From NCBI RefSeq assembly GCF_030160395.1, contig NZ_BSOG01000003.1:62001-126000 (forward strand): 64,000 bases of DNA, in the 5' to 3' direction. The position numbers and the translations under genes are program-made. Origin of the DNA: Chitinimonas prasina. GTDB lineage: Bacteria > Pseudomonadota > Gammaproteobacteria > Burkholderiales > Chitinimonadaceae. This document shows, one piece after another, positions 1 through 9,743 of this stretch (position 1 is the stretch's first letter; each line of letters starts with the position of its first letter). The notes under the pieces were generated by a model that worked only from the letters and a program-made list of their open reading frames with translations, was not told the origin of the DNA and did no database searches.

Positions 1-1
1 G

Positions 2-664
2 CGCATGCTGAGCCAGGCCGCCCGGGCCTTGATGAACCAGAGCGTGGAGTTGCCACCTGAGTCCTGGGAGCGCTACCTCAAGGAAAACGCTCCGTCACGG
101 CGTGACGAGATACTGTCCGACATCGGCCTGGGCAAGCGTATTGGCGTGGTGGTGGCGCAGCGACTCTTGACGCTGGCTGGCTTGCTGACCGAAGGCGAGG
201 CCAAGAGTGGGCCTATCCTGATACGCGGTACCGAGGGGGTGGCAGTGCAGTTCTCCCGCTGCTGCAATCCCATACCGGGCGACCCTATCATCGGCTTGAT
301 CAAGCAGGGGCAGGGGCTGGTCATTCATACCCATGACTGCCCACAGGTCGTGGGCAGGCATGGCAAGGTGGACCCGGAGAAGATGCTGGAGGTGGAGTGG
401 GATGTTCCCGCCGGCAAGCTGTTTGATGTGCAGATCAAGATACTGGCCATGCACGAGCGTGGGGTGCTGGCGCAGATTGCCGCCGCCATCTCGGAGGCGG
501 CGGCCAATATCGAGAATGTGCGCATGGACAGTGATCACGAGGGCGATCGTTACACCGAGATCAGCTTTACCGTACAGGTGGAAAACCGCCAGCACCTGGC
601 CAGAGTGATGCAGACCCTGCGCCAGTTGGAGAGCGTGGTGCGGATACACAGGCTGAAGTCTTAG
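2..664 (+). CDS. spoT: Bifunctional (p)ppGpp synthetase/hydrolase (SpoT/Rel family), C-terminal part
   Basis: Only the last 221 codons are in the window; the gene runs off the left edge, so the hydrolase, synthetase and TGS domains are not visible. What remains is the regulatory half. A conserved-cysteine (zinc-finger-like) motif FSRCCNPIPGD lies near residue 86 of the visible part, followed by GLVIHTHDC. A C-terminal ACT domain (about residues 143-219) contains the FDVQIKI and GVLAQIAAAI segments. The CCNPIPGD form and the full ACT domain fit SpoT/Rel of betaproteobacteria. These enzymes make and degrade the stringent-response alarmone. RelA proper cannot be excluded without the N-terminus. 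The stop codon TAG overlaps the first base pairs of a palindromic repeat. Confidence 0.9.
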   Translation, partial: RMLSQAARALMNQSVELPPESWERYLKENAPSRRDEILSDIGLGKRIGVVVAQRLLTLAGLLTEGEAKSGPILIRGTEGVAVQFSRCCNPIPGDPIIGLIKQGQGLVIHTHDCPQVVGRHGKVDPEKMLEVEWDVPAGKLFDVQIKILAMHERGVLAQIAAAISEAAANIENVRMDSDHEGDRYTEISFTVQVENRQHLARVMQTLRQLESVVRIHRLKS

Positions 665-727
665 CGCCTGTTCAAGGTCTTTTCGCCTCGCGCCGGCACG
701 CTGGCGAAAAGATATCGAACAGGTGCT
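663..727. repeat. Inverted-repeat element, family B (short copy)
   Basis: Two arms of about 25 bp, AGCGCCTGTTC..GTCTTTTCGCC and its imperfect reverse complement, flank a short centre. The arms differ at about five positions. Nearly the same arms bound a longer element at 49591-49769, so this is a dispersed family rather than a private terminator. It directly follows the spoT stop and lacks a clear T-run, although the hairpin could still protect the mRNA 3' end. Confidence 0.7.
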
Positions 728-735
728 TAGCCATC

Positions 736-763
736 CTGACGATGGGCCGGGCAATGCTAGAAT
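736..763 (+). promoter_or_regulatory. Candidate promoter for thiS
   Basis: CTGACG (736-741), a 16-bp spacer and TAGAAT (758-763) resemble a sigma-70 promoter ahead of thiS. No TPP riboswitch motif is recognisable between here and the start codon. Assigned by eye only. Confidence 0.35.
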
Positions 764-796
764 CAAGGCCTTGACCGGCTCTGCGCACCCCTTACC

Positions 797-1000
797 GTGA
801 TTACCATCACCCTCAACGGCGAAACCCGCCAGTTCGATCCTGATCTCAATCTGGCCCAGTTGGTGGACAGGCTGGGCCATACGGGGCACCGTATTGCCAT
901 TGAGCGCAACGGCGAAATCGTGCCCAAGCGCCTGCATGGTGAGACGCTGCTGCTGGCCGGCGACAGGCTGGAGATCGTGGTGGCAGTAGGGGGCGGCTGA
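797..1000 (+). CDS. thiS: Sulfur carrier protein ThiS
   Basis: A 67-residue ubiquitin-like protein beginning MITITLNGE and ending in the diagnostic Gly-Gly (VAVGGG). In thiamine synthesis the C-terminal glycine is adenylated and converted to a thiocarboxylate, which donates sulfur to ThiG for the thiazole ring. Size and terminus match the family. The start is GTG at 797 with no strong ribosome site. ThiG follows on the same strand after a 188-bp gap that holds an apparent gene remnant, whereas the two genes are usually adjacent. Confidence 0.93.
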   Translation: MITITLNGETRQFDPDLNLAQLVDRLGHTGHRIAIERNGEIVPKRLHGETLLLAGDRLEIVVAVGGG

Positions 1001-1141
1001 GTGCATCGGCCGCTGCGGTTTGCCACCATAGACCTGGAACACCACCTGGCCGACTGCCTGGCAGCCCGGCGCGATACCTTTATCAGAAGCATGGCTGGGC
1101 CCTCTGCGCCCAGTCTGGCAAAGACCCCAGGGTGCGCCTGA
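1001..1141 (+). pseudogene. Possible remnant of a GNAT-type acetyltransferase gene
   Basis: Immediately after the thiS stop, a GTG (preceded by a purine-rich GGGGGCGG stretch) opens a 46-codon frame whose first part reads LRFATIDLE...[10 protein letters not shown]. This resembles the N-terminus of some proteobacterial GNAT acetyltransferases as I recall them. The frame then ends, and no acetyl-CoA-binding motif follows before thiG. It could equally be a chance frame. The similarity is from memory and needs a search. Confidence 0.3.
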
Positions 1142-1188
1142 TGGAGTGCCTGCTCCCGGCTGCCCTATACGTACGGATAACCAAGCCC

Positions 1189-1974
1189 ATGCAAGATGCT
1201 CCATTCCAGATTGCCGACCGCGTCTATGGCTCCCGCCTGCTGGTGGGTACCGGCAAGTACAAGGACTTCACCGAGACCCGCGCGGCCATTGATGCCTCGG
1301 GCGCGGAGATCGTGACCGTCGCCATCCGTCGGGTCAATATCGGCCAGGATGCCCAGGCGCCCAGCCTGCTCGATTACCTGCCACCCAGCCAGTTCACCTA
1401 CCTGCCCAATACGGCCGGCTGCTACAGCGCCGACGATGCAGTACGTACCCTGCGGCTGGCCCGCGAGCTGCTGGATGGACATAAGCTGGTGAAGCTGGAA
1501 GTGCTGGGCGACGCCCACAGCCTCTACCCCAATGTGGTGGAGACCTTGCGTGCGGCCGAAACCCTGGTGAAGGATGGCTTTGATGTGATGGTCTACACCT
1601 CGGACGATCCCATCATCGCCAAGCAGCTGGAGGAGATAGGCTGTTGCGCCATCATGCCGCTGGCCAGCCTGATAGGCTCGGGCATGGGCATACTGAACCC
1701 CTGGAACCTCAAGCTGATCATCGAGCAGGCGCGTGTGCCGGTGATCGTCGATGCCGGCGTGGGCACGGCATCGGATGCCGCCATCGCCATGGAACTGGGT
1801 TGCGACGGCGTGCTGATGAACACCGCCATTGCGGCGGCACAGCAACCGGTACTGATGGCCAGCGCCATGCGCAAGGGCGTGGAAGCCGGCCGCGAGGCCT
1901 TCCTGGCGGGGCGCATGCCGCGCAAGCTGTACTCGGCCAGCCCCAGCTCGCCCACCACCGGCATGATAGGCTGA
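1189..1974 (+). CDS. thiG: Thiazole synthase ThiG
   Basis: A 261-residue TIM-barrel enzyme that condenses deoxyxylulose phosphate, dehydroglycine and ThiS-thiocarboxylate into thiazole phosphate. Visible signatures are [13 protein letters not shown] at the N-terminus, the Schiff-base lysine region [10 protein letters not shown], the phosphate-binding [12 protein letters not shown], and [14 protein letters not shown]. The ATG at 1189 was chosen because it gives the normal family length; an upstream in-frame GTG at 1132 would add 19 unlikely residues. It lies downstream of thiS and probably shares its promoter. Confidence 0.95.
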   Translation: MQDAPFQIADRVYGSRLLVGTGKYKDFTETRAAIDASGAEIVTVAIRRVNIGQDAQAPSLLDYLPPSQFTYLPNTAGCYSADDAVRTLRLARELLDGHKLVKLEVLGDAHSLYPNVVETLRAAETLVKDGFDVMVYTSDDPIIAKQLEEIGCCAIMPLASLIGSGMGILNPWNLKLIIEQARVPVIVDAGVGTASDAAIAMELGCDGVLMNTAIAAAQQPVLMASAMRKGVEAGREAFLAGRMPRKLYSASPSSPTTGMIG

Positions 1975-1981
1975 GGCGAGC

Positions 1982-2800
1982 TTGAGTCAGGTTGCTGCAC
2001 TACCTGCACCGGGCGGTTTCGCCCGGTTTTGCCGCGAGTTCTGGTGGTTTGGCCTGAAAGAGGCGCGGGCCTGCATATTTGCCGGCTCGTTCTTTGTGGT
2101 GCTGGCCCTGTCCACCAAGCTGCCGCTGGGGCCATTGCCGCGTTACGACTTCATCTTGCTGGCGGCGTTGCTGATTCAGGGCTTGCTGATCGCTACCCGG
2201 CTGGAGAGCTGGGATGAGGTCAAGACCATCAGCCTGTTCCATCTGCTGGGCTTTGCACTGGAGGTGTTCAAGACGCATCCGGCCATAGGCTCGTGGCATT
2301 ACCCGGAGTTCGCCTACAGCAAGGTGCTGGGTGTGCCGCTCTATAGTGGCTTCATGTACGCCGCTGTGGCCAGCTATATGGCGCAGGCCTGGCGCATCAT
2401 GGACTTGCGGCTGACGGGTTACCCCAGCTACTGGCTTAGCCTGCCCCTATGTGGCGCCATCTATCTGAACTTTTTTACCCATCACTTCCTGCCCGATCTG
2501 CGCTGGCTCCTGATTGGCGCCACCGTGCTGGTCTTTGCGCGCACCCGGGTGTACTTCCATCCGCTGGCAACACCGCGCTGGATGCCCATGCCGATTGCCT
2601 TTGTGCTGATCGGTTTCTTCGTCTGGCTGGCCGAGAACATCGCCACGTTTTTTCGGGCCTGGCAGTACCCAGAGCAAGCCGCCGGCTGGACGCTGGTGCA
2701 CTGGGGTAAAATCAGTTCTTGGGGGCTGCTGGTGATACTGAGCTTTATTGTCATTGCCGACCTCAAACACTTGAAGGCCAGGCGCGCAAAGAGCGGCTAA
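1982..2800 (+). CDS. DUF817 family integral membrane protein (YoaT-like)
   Basis: A 272-residue polytopic membrane protein with about seven or eight hydrophobic segments, for example ACIFAGSFFVVLAL, FILLAALLIQGLLIA and SSWGLLVILSFIVIADL. The motifs LESWDEVKTI, FKTHPAIGSWHYPE and the LNFFTHHFLPDLRW stretch are typical of the DUF817 family, whose function is unknown. It starts at TTG 1982, with GAGGCGAG just upstream at the end of thiG. Its TAA stop lies inside a family-A repeat, so the last codons border inserted DNA. It interrupts the common thiG-trmB neighbourhood. Confidence 0.85.
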   Translation: MSQVAALPAPGGFARFCREFWWFGLKEARACIFAGSFFVVLALSTKLPLGPLPRYDFILLAALLIQGLLIATRLESWDEVKTISLFHLLGFALEVFKTHPAIGSWHYPEFAYSKVLGVPLYSGFMYAAVASYMAQAWRIMDLRLTGYPSYWLSLPLCGAIYLNFFTHHFLPDLRWLLIGATVLVFARTRVYFHPLATPRWMPMPIAFVLIGFFVWLAENIATFFRAWQYPEQAAGWTLVHWGKISSWGLLVILSFIVIADLKHLKARRAKSG

Positions 2801-2895
2801 CAAAACCCTTCTGGCGTTGTTGTGCGAACTTGCCGTACCCACTTACTGTCAGCTGCGCGCGCCTAGCCAGAAACGCTACGCTGGGTTTTGCTAGC
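2796..2895. repeat. Inverted-repeat element, family A, copy 1
   Basis: A 100-bp element beginning GCTAACAAAACCCTTCTGGC and ending CTGGGTTTTGCTAGC, with near-perfect terminal inverted repeats. Copy 2 at 30259-30372 is about 90 percent identical over the aligned parts but has an extra block of about 14 bp in the middle. A more diverged copy lies at 57499-57605. The element overlaps the stop codon of the DUF817 gene. It looks like a non-autonomous mobile repeat (MITE/REP-like). Confidence 0.8.
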
Positions 2896-2962
2896 TGCTT
2901 TAACAAGCGGCCAGCCCCAGAACACTCGTTCCAACCTGATTTCGCAGTAGAAAGGCCCCATC

Positions 2963-3640
2963 TTGGACAATCCGCATCATCGCCATATCCGCAGTTTCGT
3001 ACTGCGCCAGGGGCATTTCTCCGAGGCGCAGACACGCGCCATGGAAGAGGGCATGCCGCAATGGGGGGTGGAGTACCGGCATGAACTGCTGGATCTGACC
3101 CAGACCTTTGGCAGGGAGGCGCCCAAGGTGCTGGAAATCGGTTTTGGCATGGGCGGTGCAACGGCGGAAATCGCCCAGACGCGGCCCGATACCGATTTCC
3201 TGGGCATCGAGGTGCATGGCCCTGGGGTGGGCAATATGCTCAAGCTGATCAGCGAAAAGCAGCTGAGCAATATTCGCGTGGTACGGCATGACGCTGTCGA
3301 GGTAGTGGAGCACATGCTGCCTCTGGAGAGCCTGGATGGCTTCCATCTGTATTTCCCCGACCCATGGCCCAAGAAGCGGCAGCAGAAGCGCCGGCTGGTG
3401 CAGCCCGAGTTCCTGGATCGCATAGTCAGCCGGCTCAAGCCGGGCGCCTATGTGCATATGGCGACGGACTGGGAGGACTACGCCGTACAGATGCTGGACG
3501 TGCTGAGCGCTCATCCGGCCTTGCGCAATACGGCAGAAGGCTATGCGCCAAGGCCGGAATGGCGTCCGCTGACCAAGTTCGAGCAGCGTGGCCTGAACCT
3601 GGGTCATGGGGTGTGGGATCTGATGTTCGTGAAGCGCTAG
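2963..3640 (+). CDS. trmB: tRNA (guanine(46)-N7)-methyltransferase
   Basis: A 225-residue SAM-dependent enzyme that methylates G46 in the variable loop of tRNA. Visible features are the SAM-binding [12 protein letters not shown] near residue 56, the acidic [15 protein letters not shown], the family signature [14 protein letters not shown], and the C-terminal TKFEQRG. Length is normal. Translation must begin at TTG 2963 (LDNPHHRH..), because an in-frame TAG lies at 2948 and no other start precedes the conserved RSFVLRQG region. Confidence 0.95.
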   Translation: MDNPHHRHIRSFVLRQGHFSEAQTRAMEEGMPQWGVEYRHELLDLTQTFGREAPKVLEIGFGMGGATAEIAQTRPDTDFLGIEVHGPGVGNMLKLISEKQLSNIRVVRHDAVEVVEHMLPLESLDGFHLYFPDPWPKKRQQKRRLVQPEFLDRIVSRLKPGAYVHMATDWEDYAVQMLDVLSAHPALRNTAEGYAPRPEWRPLTKFEQRGLNLGHGVWDLMFVKR

Positions 3641-3712
3641 CTCCCCCTGGCGGGTGAGGATGGCGTGGGGTGTGGCGCTATGCATGGCGCCTTATTGACG
3701 GAGCACGCAACC

Positions 3713-4909
3713 TTGTCTGCCAGAAATGCCTTGATCATCACCAGCCTGCTGTCCCTGGTGGCCTGCCAAGGTGCGGAGGCACCCACGGCGGCCGTGCCTG
3801 TGCCGGTGGCTCCTATACAAGCCACCCCTATGCCGGTCGCCCCTATGCAGGCGGCACCTATGCAGGTCGCCCCAAAACTACAGGCGGTGACGGTGGCGCG
3901 TGGGCTGGAGCATCCATGGGGCCTGGCCTTCTTGCCCGATGGCCGCATGCTGGTGAGCGAGCGGCCAGGCAGGCTGCGCCTGGTGGCCAGGGATGGCGCC
4001 GTATCGGCACCGCTGAAAGGCGTGCCAGCCGTGTTTGCCAGCGGCCAGGGCGGTCTGCTTGATGTGGTGCTGCATCCGGCCTTTGCCACCAATCAATGGG
4101 TTTACCTTGTCTACGCCGAGCCCGACCCCCAGCAGGCCAATCTGGCCGGCACCGCCGTGGCGCGCGGCAAGCTGGTGGGGGAGCAACTGCTGGGTGTGCA
4201 GGTACTGTTCCGCCAGCAGCCCAAGGTGGCTGGCGGCAATCATTTTGGCGCACGCCTGGCCTTTGCACACGACGGGCGTTTCTTCCTGGCCATGGGCGAG
4301 CGCTTTCAACGTGATCGCGCCCAGAACCCCATGGAGCATCTGGGCAAGGTGGTACGGTTGCATGACGACGGCCGCGTGCCGGCGGATAATCCCTTTGTCG
4401 GCCGGCCGGGCTATCAGCCTGAGTTATGGTCGCTGGGCCACCGCAATGTGCAGGGGGCGGCCATCCACCCGCAAACCGGCCAGTTATGGACGGCCGAGCA
4501 CGGTGCCCAGGGGGGCGATGAGATCAATACCCCCAAGGCGGGGCGCAACTACGGTTGGCCCGTCATCACCTATGGCCGCAACTATGGCGGCGGCAAGATA
4601 GGCGAGGGGATGGCCAAGGAAGGCATGGAGCAGCCGCAGTATTACTGGGATCCGTCCATTGCGCCTTCCGGCATGGCCTTCTATACCGGCAACCGCTATC
4701 CAGGCTGGCGCGGCAGCTTGCTGGTGGGCGCCTTGCGCGGCCAGCATGTGGCACGGCTCAGCCTGGACGGCGAGCGGGTGGTGGCCGAGGAGAAGCTGCT
4801 GATGGATCTGGGGCGGCGGGTGCGGGACGTAAGGCAGGGGCCCGACGGTTGGGTCTATCTGCTGACCGATGCCGCCGATGGCGAGGTGCTGCGGCTGGAG
4901 CTGCAGTGA
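3713..4909 (+). CDS. PQQ-dependent aldose sugar dehydrogenase, lipoprotein
   Basis: A 398-residue YliI/Asd-type soluble glucose dehydrogenase fold. It begins with a lipoprotein signal (NALIITSLLSLVACQG, lipobox LVAC), so it is probably anchored to a membrane facing the periplasm. A proline/alanine-rich linker follows, with repeated PMxxAP units. The catalytic domain shows GLEHPWGLAFLPDG, GGNHFGARLAF (probable catalytic His), LGHRNVQGAA and WTAEHGAQGGDEIN, all typical of the family that oxidises aldoses using PQQ. TTG 3713 is preferred because GGAG lies 9 bases upstream and it gives a short signal peptide. An earlier ATG at 3680 is possible. Confidence 0.88.
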   Translation: MSARNALIITSLLSLVACQGAEAPTAAVPVPVAPIQATPMPVAPMQAAPMQVAPKLQAVTVARGLEHPWGLAFLPDGRMLVSERPGRLRLVARDGAVSAPLKGVPAVFASGQGGLLDVVLHPAFATNQWVYLVYAEPDPQQANLAGTAVARGKLVGEQLLGVQVLFRQQPKVAGGNHFGARLAFAHDGRFFLAMGERFQRDRAQNPMEHLGKVVRLHDDGRVPADNPFVGRPGYQPELWSLGHRNVQGAAIHPQTGQLWTAEHGAQGGDEINTPKAGRNYGWPVITYGRNYGGGKIGEGMAKEGMEQPQYYWDPSIAPSGMAFYTGNRYPGWRGSLLVGALRGQHVARLSLDGERVVAEEKLLMDLGRRVRDVRQGPDGWVYLLTDAADGEVLRLELQ

Positions 4910-4912
4910 TAC

Positions 4913-4937
4913 AGGCCGGTGCCGATGGCGCCGGCCT
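4913..4937. terminator. Hairpin between convergent genes
   Basis: AGGCCGG-T-GCC-GAT-GGC-G-CCGGCCT forms a strong stem between the convergent sugar dehydrogenase and SPOR genes. Neither side has a T-run, so it is at best a weak or Rho-assisted bidirectional terminator. Confidence 0.4.
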
Positions 4938-4945
4938 CTGGGGGA

Positions 4946-5677
4946 TCAGCAGCCTATGCTGGTGATGGTGCTGCCGCGGAAGCCCTTCGCTGCCTGATTC
5001 AACTGGGTCTTGGCCGAGCTGGGGACCTGCTTGAGCAGCAGGGTGTTGCTGACAGGTGCGCCTTCGCGGCGTTCGCGCAGCATTGCGGTACGCACCCCCT
5101 GCTGGCGCAGGCTGTCCAGCCGGCGTTCAGCGGCTTCCTTGGTCGAGAACAGGCCCAGCGATACGGCGTTCAGGTAGCGCTTGTCGTCGTTGATGATGAA
5201 GAAATCGGTCACGCCCAGCGTCTTCAGTTCGTCGGCTTTCTTTTGCGCGTCGGCAGTGGTGCCGCGTGGCGGTATCAGTACCCAGTAACGCACAGGACCT
5301 TCGCCGCCACTGCTTTCCAGCTTGGTCTCGCCTCCCAGCTTGAGGGCGGCCACGCTCTTTCTGACATTGGGCAGGTCTTCGGTGAGTATGCCTCGCCAGG
5401 CAAAGCAGGCCTTGCCTCCAGCAGCGACTTCGGCGGCCACGGGCGCCTGCGCCTCGAGGGTATCGGAGCCCGCCACCGGACTGTCGGCTGCTGGCCCGGC
5501 CGCGGCGTCTACCGGTGGGGTTGCGCTGGGGCTGGCGGGCAGGACTTCGGCGATGCGCAACTTGGCGGCATTGACTTCGCGGTTACGCCAGTCGAGCGGC
5601 GGCTGCGGCTCTGCCAGCCGGGTATAGCCGAAGAACAGCAGATTGGCGAGCAGTAACAGGAAGAACAGCCATTTCAT
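4946..5677 (-). CDS. SPOR-domain membrane protein
   Basis: A 243-residue protein with an N-terminal transmembrane segment (WLFFLLLLANLLFFGYTRL), an Ala/Pro-rich linker (residues about 45-90), and a SPOR-type domain (about 125-205) with the repeated YWVLIPPRG..A and LGLFSTKEAAERRLDSLRQQG patterns. SPOR domains bind denuded peptidoglycan, often at division sites. It is the last gene of the wrbA-DUF2069-birA-coaX operon. Its ATG overlaps the coaX stop as ATGA, implying translational coupling. Its exact partner is unknown. Confidence 0.85.
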   Translation of the reverse strand: MKWLFFLLLLANLLFFGYTRLAEPQPPLDWRNREVNAAKLRIAEVLPASPSATPPVDAAAGPAADSPVAGSDTLEAQAPVAAEVAAGGKACFAWRGILTEDLPNVRKSVAALKLGGETKLESSGGEGPVRYWVLIPPRGTTADAQKKADELKTLGVTDFFIINDDKRYLNAVSLGLFSTKEAAERRLDSLRQQGVRTAMLRERREGAPVSNTLLLKQVPSSAKTQLNQAAKGFRGSTITSIGC

Positions 5678-6444
5678 GGGACAGGATTCCAGTTGGGCGA
5701 GGCATCGCTGGCCAACTTGGCCAGGCCGCGCAGGACCAGATTATCAACGGCAGACAGGCGTGTTGCCAGCATTGGCGTCAACAAGGGCGCCAACAGGCTG
5801 GCATCGCCCCCCGAAAGCCACACCTGGGCGCCATGGCCGGTGTGCTGTTCCAGCCGGCCGTGCATCTGCATGATGGCGCCAGTCAGGGCCAGCAGCGCGC
5901 CATTGACGATGGCTTCGCCGGTGGCTTGGGGAAAATCCACCGTACTGCCATCGGGCAGGCCCAGGTCGGCTGTGCCTTGTGCCAGGGACTGGCGCATCAG
6001 CCGGTAGCCGGGCACGATCAGTCCGCCCAGGAATACCCCTTCCGCCGTCAGGGCGTCCACCGTCATGGCGGTGCCTGCCATGACCACGATGGCATCGCTG
6101 GCGCCCAGGCTACGGGCGCCCAGCATGGCCGCCCAGCGGTCCGCCCCCAGCTGGGCTGGTTCGCGGTAGCGATTGCTGAGGCCGGCCCGACTTGCGGTGG
6201 GTTTCAGCCAGTTGATGGGCGACGCAAGGCAGGCGGCCAGTTGCTCGGCGATGGCCGGCCCGGCCACATTGCAGCCCAGTATGTGGCTGACCGCAGGGTG
6301 ATAGGCCAAGGCCAATGGCAGTTGCGCCAGCTGATCGTATGCCAGGCTGCCCTCAACCAGGTAGTTCAAGGGGGCGTGGGGCGCCAGCAGCGCCCATTTC
6401 AGCCGGCTGTTGCCGGCATCAAGCAACAGCACCGGGCCGCTCAT
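5674..6444 (-). CDS. coaX: Type III pantothenate kinase
   Basis: A 256-residue ASKHA-fold kinase catalysing the first step of coenzyme A synthesis. Motifs are LLLDAGNSRLKWALL (phosphate 1), LGADRWAAMLGAR, and GTAMTVDALTAEGVFLGG with the conserved Thr/Asp. It overlaps birA upstream and the SPOR gene downstream by 4 bp each (ATGA). CoaX adjacent to birA is a common arrangement in betaproteobacteria. Confidence 0.95.
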   Translation of the reverse strand: MSGPVLLLDAGNSRLKWALLAPHAPLNYLVEGSLAYDQLAQLPLALAYHPAVSHILGCNVAGPAIAEQLAACLASPINWLKPTASRAGLSNRYREPAQLGADRWAAMLGARSLGASDAIVVMAGTAMTVDALTAEGVFLGGLIVPGYRLMRQSLAQGTADLGLPDGSTVDFPQATGEAIVNGALLALTGAIMQMHGRLEQHTGHGAQVWLSGGDASLLAPLLTPMLATRLSAVDNLVLRGLAKLASDASPNWNPVP

Positions 6445-7408
6445 GCCGCCCCCCGCAGGCTAATTTCGCCGGCATGGACGCGGCGCTCGCCCTCGGCGGT
6501 GGCAAAGCGCAGGGCGCCATCGGGGGCTACGCCCAGCGCCGTGCCAGCGACGCTGTCGCCATTGGGCAGCAGCAGGCGGGCCGGTGCCCCCTGCATGGCG
6601 TGGCGGGCCTCCCATTGCGGCAGCAAGGGCAGAAAACCACCCTGTTCGAACTGGGGCAGCAGTACAGCCAGTTCGGCTAGCAGGGCTGCCAGCAGGCGGT
6701 TGCGGTCGCCGCCATAGCCCAGCATGGCCAGCGATTCGGCGGCCTGTTCGACACTGCCCCTTACCGTATCGGACAGCCGCAGGTTGAGCCCTATGCCTAT
6801 CACTACCGTGGATGGGCCGTGTGCCTCCCCGGCCAGTTCGATCAAGATGCCACCCAGTTTGGCGCCTTGCTCGGTCACGATATCGTTGGGCCACTTGAGC
6901 CGTGCGGCGCTGAGGCCCAGCCCTTCCAGTGCACGGGCAACGGCCAGGCCCACGGCCAGGCTAAGGCCGGACAGGTCGGCCACGCCCAGGTTGAAGCGCC
7001 ATAGCAGCGAGAACATCAGGGCGTCACCTAGCTCGCCCTGCCAGCGTCGACCACGCCGCCCGCGCCCGGCTGTCTGGTGCTCGGCGGCAAATACCAGACC
7101 GGCCGGCGCACCTTGGCCGGCTTGCTGCATCAGGGCGGTGTTAGTGGAGTCGATCTCATCGAACAATCGCAGATCGAAATAGCGCGCCTGGGTGCCCAGA
7201 TGCTCCGCCACCTTGCGCTCATCCAGCCAGTCTATGGGCTTGTCCAGCCGGTAGCCACGGCTTTTGGCCGTATGCACGGTGACACCTAAGTCGGCCACCG
7301 ATTTCAGCGCCAGTGAAATGCTGGCGCGCGAGACGCCCAATGCTTCGGCCAACTCGGGGCCGGGGCGGAACTGATCGGCGGACAACAGGCGTAGCAGCGG
7401 GTAGGGGT

Positions 7409-7412
<4 letters not shown>
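6441..7412 (-). CDS. birA: Biotin--[acetyl-CoA carboxylase] ligase / biotin repressor BirA
   Basis: A 323-residue protein with an N-terminal winged-helix domain (LAEALGVSRASISLALKSV) and the biotin ligase domain: DSTNTALMQQ, the adenylate loop GRGRRGRRWQG, and KWPNDIV..KLGGILIE, followed by a C-terminal SH3-like domain. It attaches biotin to carrier proteins and, with its HTH, probably represses biotin genes such as bioA (11433-12749). ATG 7412 is preferred over an upstream in-frame codon because it overlaps the DUF2069 stop by 4 bp and starts at the usual position (MNPYPLLRLL). Confidence 0.95.
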
Positions 7413-8445
<1,033 letters not shown>

Positions 8446-8455
8446 TCACTGACCG

Positions 8456-9694
8456 ATGTTGAGACTGTCCGACTATCGCCGTAATGTCATCAGCAAGCTG
8501 CCTGCGCCGCTGGATTTTGCGCTGTTCGTATTCCGCCGCCTGCGTGATGACCGCTGCCTGGAGGCGGCCGGTAGCCTTACCTTTACCACCATGCTGGCCT
8601 TGGTGCCCTTCCTGACCATCGCCCTGATGGTGGTGTCGGCCTTTCCTATGGCAGACAGCCTGACTCAGGAGGTCAAGCTGTTCCTGATCAAGAACCTGGT
8701 ACCGGATTCGGCCGGCAAGGTGATCTCGGTCTACATGCGGCAGTTCACCGAAAACACCGGCAAGCTCACCTTGGTGGGTATGGCCACCCTGGCGCTGACA
8801 GCATTGGCCATGATGGCCACCATGGACCGCACCTTCAACCGTATCTGGCGGATACGGCGCTCGCGCCCCTGGATGGTCAAGACCCTGACCTATTGGGGAG
8901 TGCTGACGCTGGGGCCCCTGCTGCTGGGCATAGGCCTGACCATGACCGACTGGGTGGCGGACAAGGCTGGCAGCGGTGCGCTGACCGCCATACTGAACGG
9001 CAGCGGTTTTCTGATGGCGCTGGCCGGCTTTGGCTTGCTCTACCGGGTGGTGCCCAATTGCCCGGTGCCACCCAGCCACGCCTGGATAGCCGCCCTGTTC
9101 ACCACGGTGGCGCTGGGGCTGATGAAGGGGCTGTTCGGGCTGTATGTGCGCAATTTCGCCTCCTACAAGCTGGTGTACGGCGCCTTTGCCAGCCTGCCTA
9201 TCTTCCTGCTGTGGCTGTATTTGATCTGGGTCATTGTGCTGGCCGGTGCCGTATTGAGCGCCTGTCTGTCTTACTGGCATGGCGAAGCCTGGCGTCGACG
9301 GGCGCATCCGGGCCAGCGCCTCTATGACGCGGTGCGCCTGCTGTTGAAGCTTGACGATGCCCGTCGCGACGGCGTGACCCTGCAGCTGGGCCAACTGCGC
9401 CGCTCGCTCTCGCTTGGCCAGGATGAGCTGCATGAATTGCTGGAAAGGCTGGCCGAAAAAGGCTGGACTCAGGCCACCCGCAGTGGCGGCTGGCTGCTGG
9501 CGGTGGCGTTGGAGCGTATCAATCTGCAGGCGCTCTATCACCTGCTGGTAACCCGGCCGGTGGCGCCGCCCCGCGCGGTGGATGGCCTGCATGACATGCT
9601 GGCTGAGCGATTTGGCCAGGTCGATGACTCGCTGGATATCTCGCTGGCCGAGATGGCGCGGCAACTGCGGCGGGAGGCCGCGCCGGAAGACTAG
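8456..9694 (+). CDS. YihY/BrkB family inner-membrane protein
   Basis: A 412-residue protein with six predicted helices in the first 290 residues and a cytoplasmic C-terminal region with a winged-helix-like segment. Family hallmarks are AAGSLTFTTMLALVPFLT, FNRIWRIRRSRPW, PNCPVPPSHAWIAA and YGAFASLPIFLLWLYLIW. The family was once annotated as RNase BN, which was later shown to be wrong; its true role is unsettled. It starts at ATG 8456 and is divergent from wrbA. The C-terminal extension is typical of the UPF0761 branch. Confidence 0.9.
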   Translation: MLRLSDYRRNVISKLPAPLDFALFVFRRLRDDRCLEAAGSLTFTTMLALVPFLTIALMVVSAFPMADSLTQEVKLFLIKNLVPDSAGKVISVYMRQFTENTGKLTLVGMATLALTALAMMATMDRTFNRIWRIRRSRPWMVKTLTYWGVLTLGPLLLGIGLTMTDWVADKAGSGALTAILNGSGFLMALAGFGLLYRVVPNCPVPPSHAWIAALFTTVALGLMKGLFGLYVRNFASYKLVYGAFASLPIFLLWLYLIWVIVLAGAVLSACLSYWHGEAWRRRAHPGQRLYDAVRLLLKLDDARRDGVTLQLGQLRRSLSLGQDELHELLERLAEKGWTQATRSGGWLLAVALERINLQALYHLLVTRPVAPPRAVDGLHDMLAERFGQVDDSLDISLAEMARQLRREAAPED

Positions 9695-9743
9695 CGTCTG
9701 GCCACTTCCGGTAGCCTCTCAGGCAATCTATAACGGATTCGGA

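Noticed and set aside
665..796. TPP riboswitch before thiS
   Set aside because: The conserved CUGAGA and related elements are not present; the space is taken by a palindromic repeat and a plain promoter.
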